From NCBI GenBank assembly GCA_029936425.1, contig JAPYSU010000005.1:124001-188000 (forward strand): a DNA stretch of 64,000 bases, read 5' to 3'. A model generated the notes under the pieces. The model was not told the origin of the DNA. It searched no databases and was given only the letters and a program-made list of their open reading frames with translations. Origin of the DNA: Litorimonas sp. (GTDB lineage Bacteria; Pseudomonadota; Alphaproteobacteria; Caulobacterales; Maricaulaceae). Shown piece after piece: positions 61,270 to 64,000 of the stretch. Position numbers and translations under genes: made by a program. Position 1 is the first letter of the stretch, and each line of letters starts with the position of its first letter.

Positions 61270-61812
61270 ATGCCTAATCTACATTCGAGAATAAAACAAC
61301 ACCGAAAAAAGCTCGGATTGTCGCAGGCAGACATGGCGGATCGATGCGGGGTGAGTCAGCCAACCATCGCGAATTGGGAGCGCGGAGGACATATTCCTCG
61401 TAAAGACGCGCTCGAGAAAATTGCGGATTGTCTGGGCGTCGACTCGGTTTGGCTACTTTCCGGTGAACTTCCAGCAGGCCGAAGTCCTGTCTACCAGCAC
61501 CTGAACACCCCGATTAGGCACATTCCGATTTTTGAATGGACAGCAAATGCCAAGTCTTTCGCAAATGCCCAGCCCACACGCTATCTTAGCCTGGCGATTG
61601 AGCTCGAGGAATTATTCGCTCTAGATTCACTGGATCATAAAGAGTTCGCCAGGGACTCCATACTGATTTTTGATAAAAAAGCAAAACCCGCTGCAAATGC
61701 TCGGTTTTTAGTTCAAATCGGTAATATGCTTTCGCTAGTGGATGGAGGCGGGTTGGAAAACCCTGATTTGAAGCCTATTGGACGGCTCATTTATTCAATT
61801 CAATCACATTAG
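61270..61812 (+). CDS. XRE-family regulator with a degenerate S24-like C-terminal domain
   Basis: A 180-residue protein. The N-terminal helix-turn-helix (about 5-60) contains LGLSQADMADRCGVSQPTIANWERG, a phage-repressor-like form. The C-terminal part (about 80-180, DSILIFDKKAKPAANARFLVQIGNMLSLVDGGG with a break) recalls the S24/LexA fold, but no Ser-Lys catalytic pair (G-x-S-M) is present, so it should not self-cleave. It may be a domesticated phage-type repressor. It stands alone between the small gene and the hydroxylase gene. Confidence 0.85.
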   Translation: MPNLHSRIKQHRKKLGLSQADMADRCGVSQPTIANWERGGHIPRKDALEKIADCLGVDSVWLLSGELPAGRSPVYQHLNTPIRHIPIFEWTANAKSFANAQPTRYLSLAIELEELFALDSLDHKEFARDSILIFDKKAKPAANARFLVQIGNMLSLVDGGGLENPDLKPIGRLIYSIQSH

Positions 61813-61826
61813 AGCCACTGGCAGGG

Positions 61827-62645
61827 CTACTTCCGCCGTTCTGCCGGATCGGACATCGCTTCCATATTGGCATCAGCCTGACGAATAGCCGCCTCCAGAC
61901 GGTCTTCTGCAGTTTGCAGATTCTTTTTCGGATCTTGGTAAAATGCCGTGAGCTTCATAATTTGAAGGAATGTCTTGTTCAAGAAACGACCCCAAAATTT
62001 CATCGGGCGGTCAAAGTCAAACAGCAAAATCACGCGTTCTTCGTCCGTATCATTCCAGACTTCATGCTCAAATGTGTCATCAAACACAAAAATTTCGCCC
62101 TCTTTCCAGGCCGTAATGGTGTCGTCGACGCGAATTCGGCATTTTTCACGATCTTTTGGAATAATGAGGCCAATATGCGAGCGAAGAATGCCTTTAGTGA
62201 CCCCTTTATGCGCCGGAATATGATATCCGGGAGCAAGTATGGAGAACATGGCGGTTTGCAAATTTGGAACGCGCTCAAGTATTTCAGCTGTTTTAGGCGC
62301 CAAGGATGCATTTTTTTCCAAACGCTCTCCAAAACCAAATAGAACAAAAGTCTTCCAGTTTTGCTCTTTGGCTAGCCGGTACTGATCGGGTGAGATTTCC
62401 TGAAAACCCGGTATGGCTTCGCGAAATTTCAAAACCTCTTTGGCCTCGCCCTGAATCGTTTTCCAATTATCCGTAAATTCGCTCAGAAACGGAAAATAAG
62501 AATTATCGATTTTCGGCGTATCCGGAACAATGGATTGCCTTGACTGGAAGGCCGCAATTTTCCGGACTAGCTTCTTCCCGGTCTTTTTAACAAAGGCCCG
62601 CCGCGGATTAGAAAGGTTTTTCGGTTTATCGACTGTCTCTACCAT
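61827..62645 (-). CDS. aspartyl/asparaginyl beta-hydroxylase-domain protein (LpxO-like)
   Basis: A 272-residue non-heme Fe(II)/2-oxoglutarate dioxygenase-like protein. The iron/cosubstrate region reads PGYHIPAHKGVTKGILRSHIGLI, then DDTITAWKEGEIFVFDDTFEHEVWN with the second His, and VILLFDFDRP. Bacterial relatives (LpxO) hydroxylate acyl chains of lipid A. Its start is 12 bp after a cyclopropane-fatty-acid synthase gene, which fits a lipid-modification operon. The substrate is inferred. Confidence 0.85.
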   Translation of the reverse strand: MVETVDKPKNLSNPRRAFVKKTGKKLVRKIAAFQSRQSIVPDTPKIDNSYFPFLSEFTDNWKTIQGEAKEVLKFREAIPGFQEISPDQYRLAKEQNWKTFVLFGFGERLEKNASLAPKTAEILERVPNLQTAMFSILAPGYHIPAHKGVTKGILRSHIGLIIPKDREKCRIRVDDTITAWKEGEIFVFDDTFEHEVWNDTDEERVILLFDFDRPMKFWGRFLNKTFLQIMKLTAFYQDPKKNLQTAEDRLEAAIRQADANMEAMSDPAERRK

Positions 62646-62657
62646 AATGAGCGCCGC

Positions 62658-63866
62658 TTAACCCGAAACGGCCGCATCGTCCATCATGTAATTCCGTGTA
62701 ATCGGTGCGGCATGCACATCTTTGGTAAGCTGAATCTGGAAATTCATATGATTGCCGTAAAGGAATGAGAATTCGCTTATAACAAGATAGAACTCCCACA
62801 TACGGCAAAACCGTTCGTCAAACATGACGGCGATTTGTTCTCTATTGGCCTGAAAGCGTTTGTTCCATTTAGCCAATGTATAGGCATAATGCAGACGTAA
62901 TATTTCACAGTCAGTCACCCACAATTTAGCTTTTTCAATTTCAGCAAAAGTTTCTGAGAGCGCCGGGGAATACCCTCCCGGAAAGATGTACTTGCGAATC
63001 CAAGCGCCGGTGGTCCCCGGCCCGCCTTTACGGCCGATTGAGTGCACAAGCGCTATACCGTCTTCGGTAAGAAGACTTTTGATTTTTGAGAAATATTCTT
63101 CGTAATGGGCAACACCAACATGTTCAAACATGCCTACGCTTACAATACGGTCAAAATTTTGATCCAAATCGCGATAGTCGACAAGCCTTAAATCTACTTT
63201 GTCTTCCAAGCCAAGCTCTTTCACCCTTTCTCGGCCAAGAGACAACTGCTCATCTGAAAGCGTCGCGCCGACAACCTTAACGTCATAGCTTTGAGCAAGG
63301 TAGATTGCCATACCGCCCCATCCACAGCCAATGTCCAGGACGGTTTGACCGGGTTTGAGGCAGAGTTTCTCAGCAATATGCTTCTTCTTGAGCCGTTGAG
63401 CCTCTTCAAGGGTGATATCGAGGCTCGGCCAATAGGCACAGCTATATTGAAGGTCTTCGTCTAGGAACAAGCGATAGAAATCATTAGACAGGTCATAGTG
63501 ATGCTGCACATTCGTTCGAGCATTTGATTTCTTGTTTCGCTGATGCAGTTTTTTAAGTTTTTTGAGCGTCCGGTTTAAAACCTTTTGAATGGGGTGACTG
63601 CGCAGGCCCCCACGGTTATGAAGAAAAACTTTCAGTAGATCCCGAATGCCGCCCTCTTCGCAAATCAATGTCCCGTCCATATAAGCCTCGCCGGCCTTCA
63701 ATTCGGGGTTTAAAAACAGTGTTCGGTAAAGAGTTTTATCCGTCAGACGAATGGTGGCCCGGGGCTCGCCTCCGGGGCCATGAACGTGATGGTTCCCGTC
63801 CGCGTCTATGATTGTTAACTGGCCGACTTTTACAAATCGGGACATCATGGAATTTAGTAGTCTCAT
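62658..63866 (-). CDS. cfa: cyclopropane-fatty-acyl-phospholipid synthase
   Basis: A 402-residue SAM-dependent enzyme that adds a methylene bridge to unsaturated acyl chains of membrane phospholipids. An N-terminal lipid-binding part (about 1-110) is followed by YDLSNDFYRLFLDEDLQYSCAYW, the SAM motif TVLDIGCGWGGMAIYLAQSY, VGMFEHVGVAHYEEYF with the active-site region, and FPGGYSPALSE. It heads the cfa-hydroxylase operon. Confidence 0.94.
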   Translation of the reverse strand: MRLLNSMMSRFVKVGQLTIIDADGNHHVHGPGGEPRATIRLTDKTLYRTLFLNPELKAGEAYMDGTLICEEGGIRDLLKVFLHNRGGLRSHPIQKVLNRTLKKLKKLHQRNKKSNARTNVQHHYDLSNDFYRLFLDEDLQYSCAYWPSLDITLEEAQRLKKKHIAEKLCLKPGQTVLDIGCGWGGMAIYLAQSYDVKVVGATLSDEQLSLGRERVKELGLEDKVDLRLVDYRDLDQNFDRIVSVGMFEHVGVAHYEEYFSKIKSLLTEDGIALVHSIGRKGGPGTTGAWIRKYIFPGGYSPALSETFAEIEKAKLWVTDCEILRLHYAYTLAKWNKRFQANREQIAVMFDERFCRMWEFYLVISEFSFLYGNHMNFQIQLTKDVHAAPITRNYMMDDAAVSG

Positions 63867-63942
63867 CGCATTTGTATAAATGGACTAAATCTAATGAACA
63901 CGCAATTTATCGTGAATAGACTTATCCACGAAAGTGAATGGC

Positions 63943-64000
63943 TTATTCCGCCGCTTCCAGCTCCACTTCTGCGCAGGACTGATATTTCAGAAATTCTGCA
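63943..64000 (-). CDS. C-terminal end of a further leftward gene (partial)
   Basis: The last 18 codons (AEFLKYQSCAEVELEAAE) and a TAA stop enter from the right edge, 76 bp before cfa. They are too short to identify, and no family is claimed. Confidence 0.45.
   Translation of the reverse strand, partial: AEFLKYQSCAEVELEAAE

Noticed and set aside
1..64000. CRISPR arrays, rRNA genes, intact insertion sequences, toxin-antitoxin or phage modules
   Set aside because: None were seen on reading both strands: no regular spaced repeats, rRNA segments, transposase frames or defence gene signatures.

Overview
The window is a chromosomal segment of an alphaproteobacterium, most likely a marine, stalked or appendaged lineage of the Hyphomonadaceae/Maricaulales type. 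This is inferred from gene content, not from a database search. Base composition is moderate, about half G+C by eye. Pointers are the cysG-DUF2849-cysI sulfite-reduction cluster, the SPOR-nagZ-scpA-scpB-tatA-tatB-tatC run, and a GTTC-N7-GTTC LexA-type box upstream of ssb and uvrA. Almost all of the sequence is tightly packed housekeeping DNA, with many 1-4 base stop/start overlaps.

Layout. 1-5 kb: 5' part of a secreted M2 metallopeptidase, hemH, a small P-loop protein, thrC and an XRE-cupin regulator. 5.1-9.7 kb: a rightward sulfate-assimilation operon (cysG, DUF2849, cysI, and one gene fusing DUF934 to CysH), with a perfect 16-bp palindrome between it and the regulator. 9.7-16.5 kb: a complete leftward histidine operon led by a TrpR-like gene (hisG, hisD, a hisC-hisB fusion, hisH, hisA, hisF, hisIE), whose proteins look gammaproteobacterial. 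16.6-19.1 kb: a methyltransferase and a lipoprotein sulfatase just downstream of tRNA-Ser(UGA). 19.5-25.2 kb: rlpA-like, dacA, tmk, holB, tatD and a PhnP-like hydrolase. 25.2-27.5 kb: a histidine phosphatase and Kdo-synthesis genes kdsB and kdsD. 27.5-30.4 kb: an accessory islet with a tyrosine recombinase beside a dif-like perfect inverted repeat, a small coiled-coil protein, about 720 bp of structured noncoding DNA, and a methyltransferase. 30.5-40.3 kb: gyrA, a Cu,Zn-SOD lipoprotein, a DUF2330/RnfD-like pair with a REP-like element in the 3' coding end, ssb and uvrA. 40.4-47.3 kb: membrane proteins, trmFO, a DUF2157/DUF4401-GDYXXLXY pair, an NDUFAF6-like protein, and a nickel-SOD cluster (small membrane protein, sodN, sodX). 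47.3-56.2 kb: secF, secD, yajC, a LysM protein, tatC, tatB, tatA, scpB, scpA, nagZ and a SPOR protein. 56.3-64 kb: gor, rpiA, glmU, gph, a conserved small protein, a second XRE regulator, an LpxO-like hydroxylase, a cyclopropane fatty-acid synthase, and the last codons of one further gene.

How the genes work together. The sulfur block covers siroheme formation, adenylylated-sulfate reduction and sulfite reduction, probably under the XRE-cupin regulator. The his block encodes every step from PRPP/ATP to histidine except histidinol-phosphate phosphatase. The envelope genes cover Kdo, UDP-GlcNAc, peptidoglycan trimming and recycling, Sec and Tat export, and lipid modification. Two unrelated superoxide dismutases sit about 12 kb apart.

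I found no CRISPR array, rRNA, complete insertion sequence or recognisable defence island. The most unusual items are the recombinase with its palindrome, the two gene fusions, the apparent lateral origin of the his operon, and the REP-like element that has become coding sequence.
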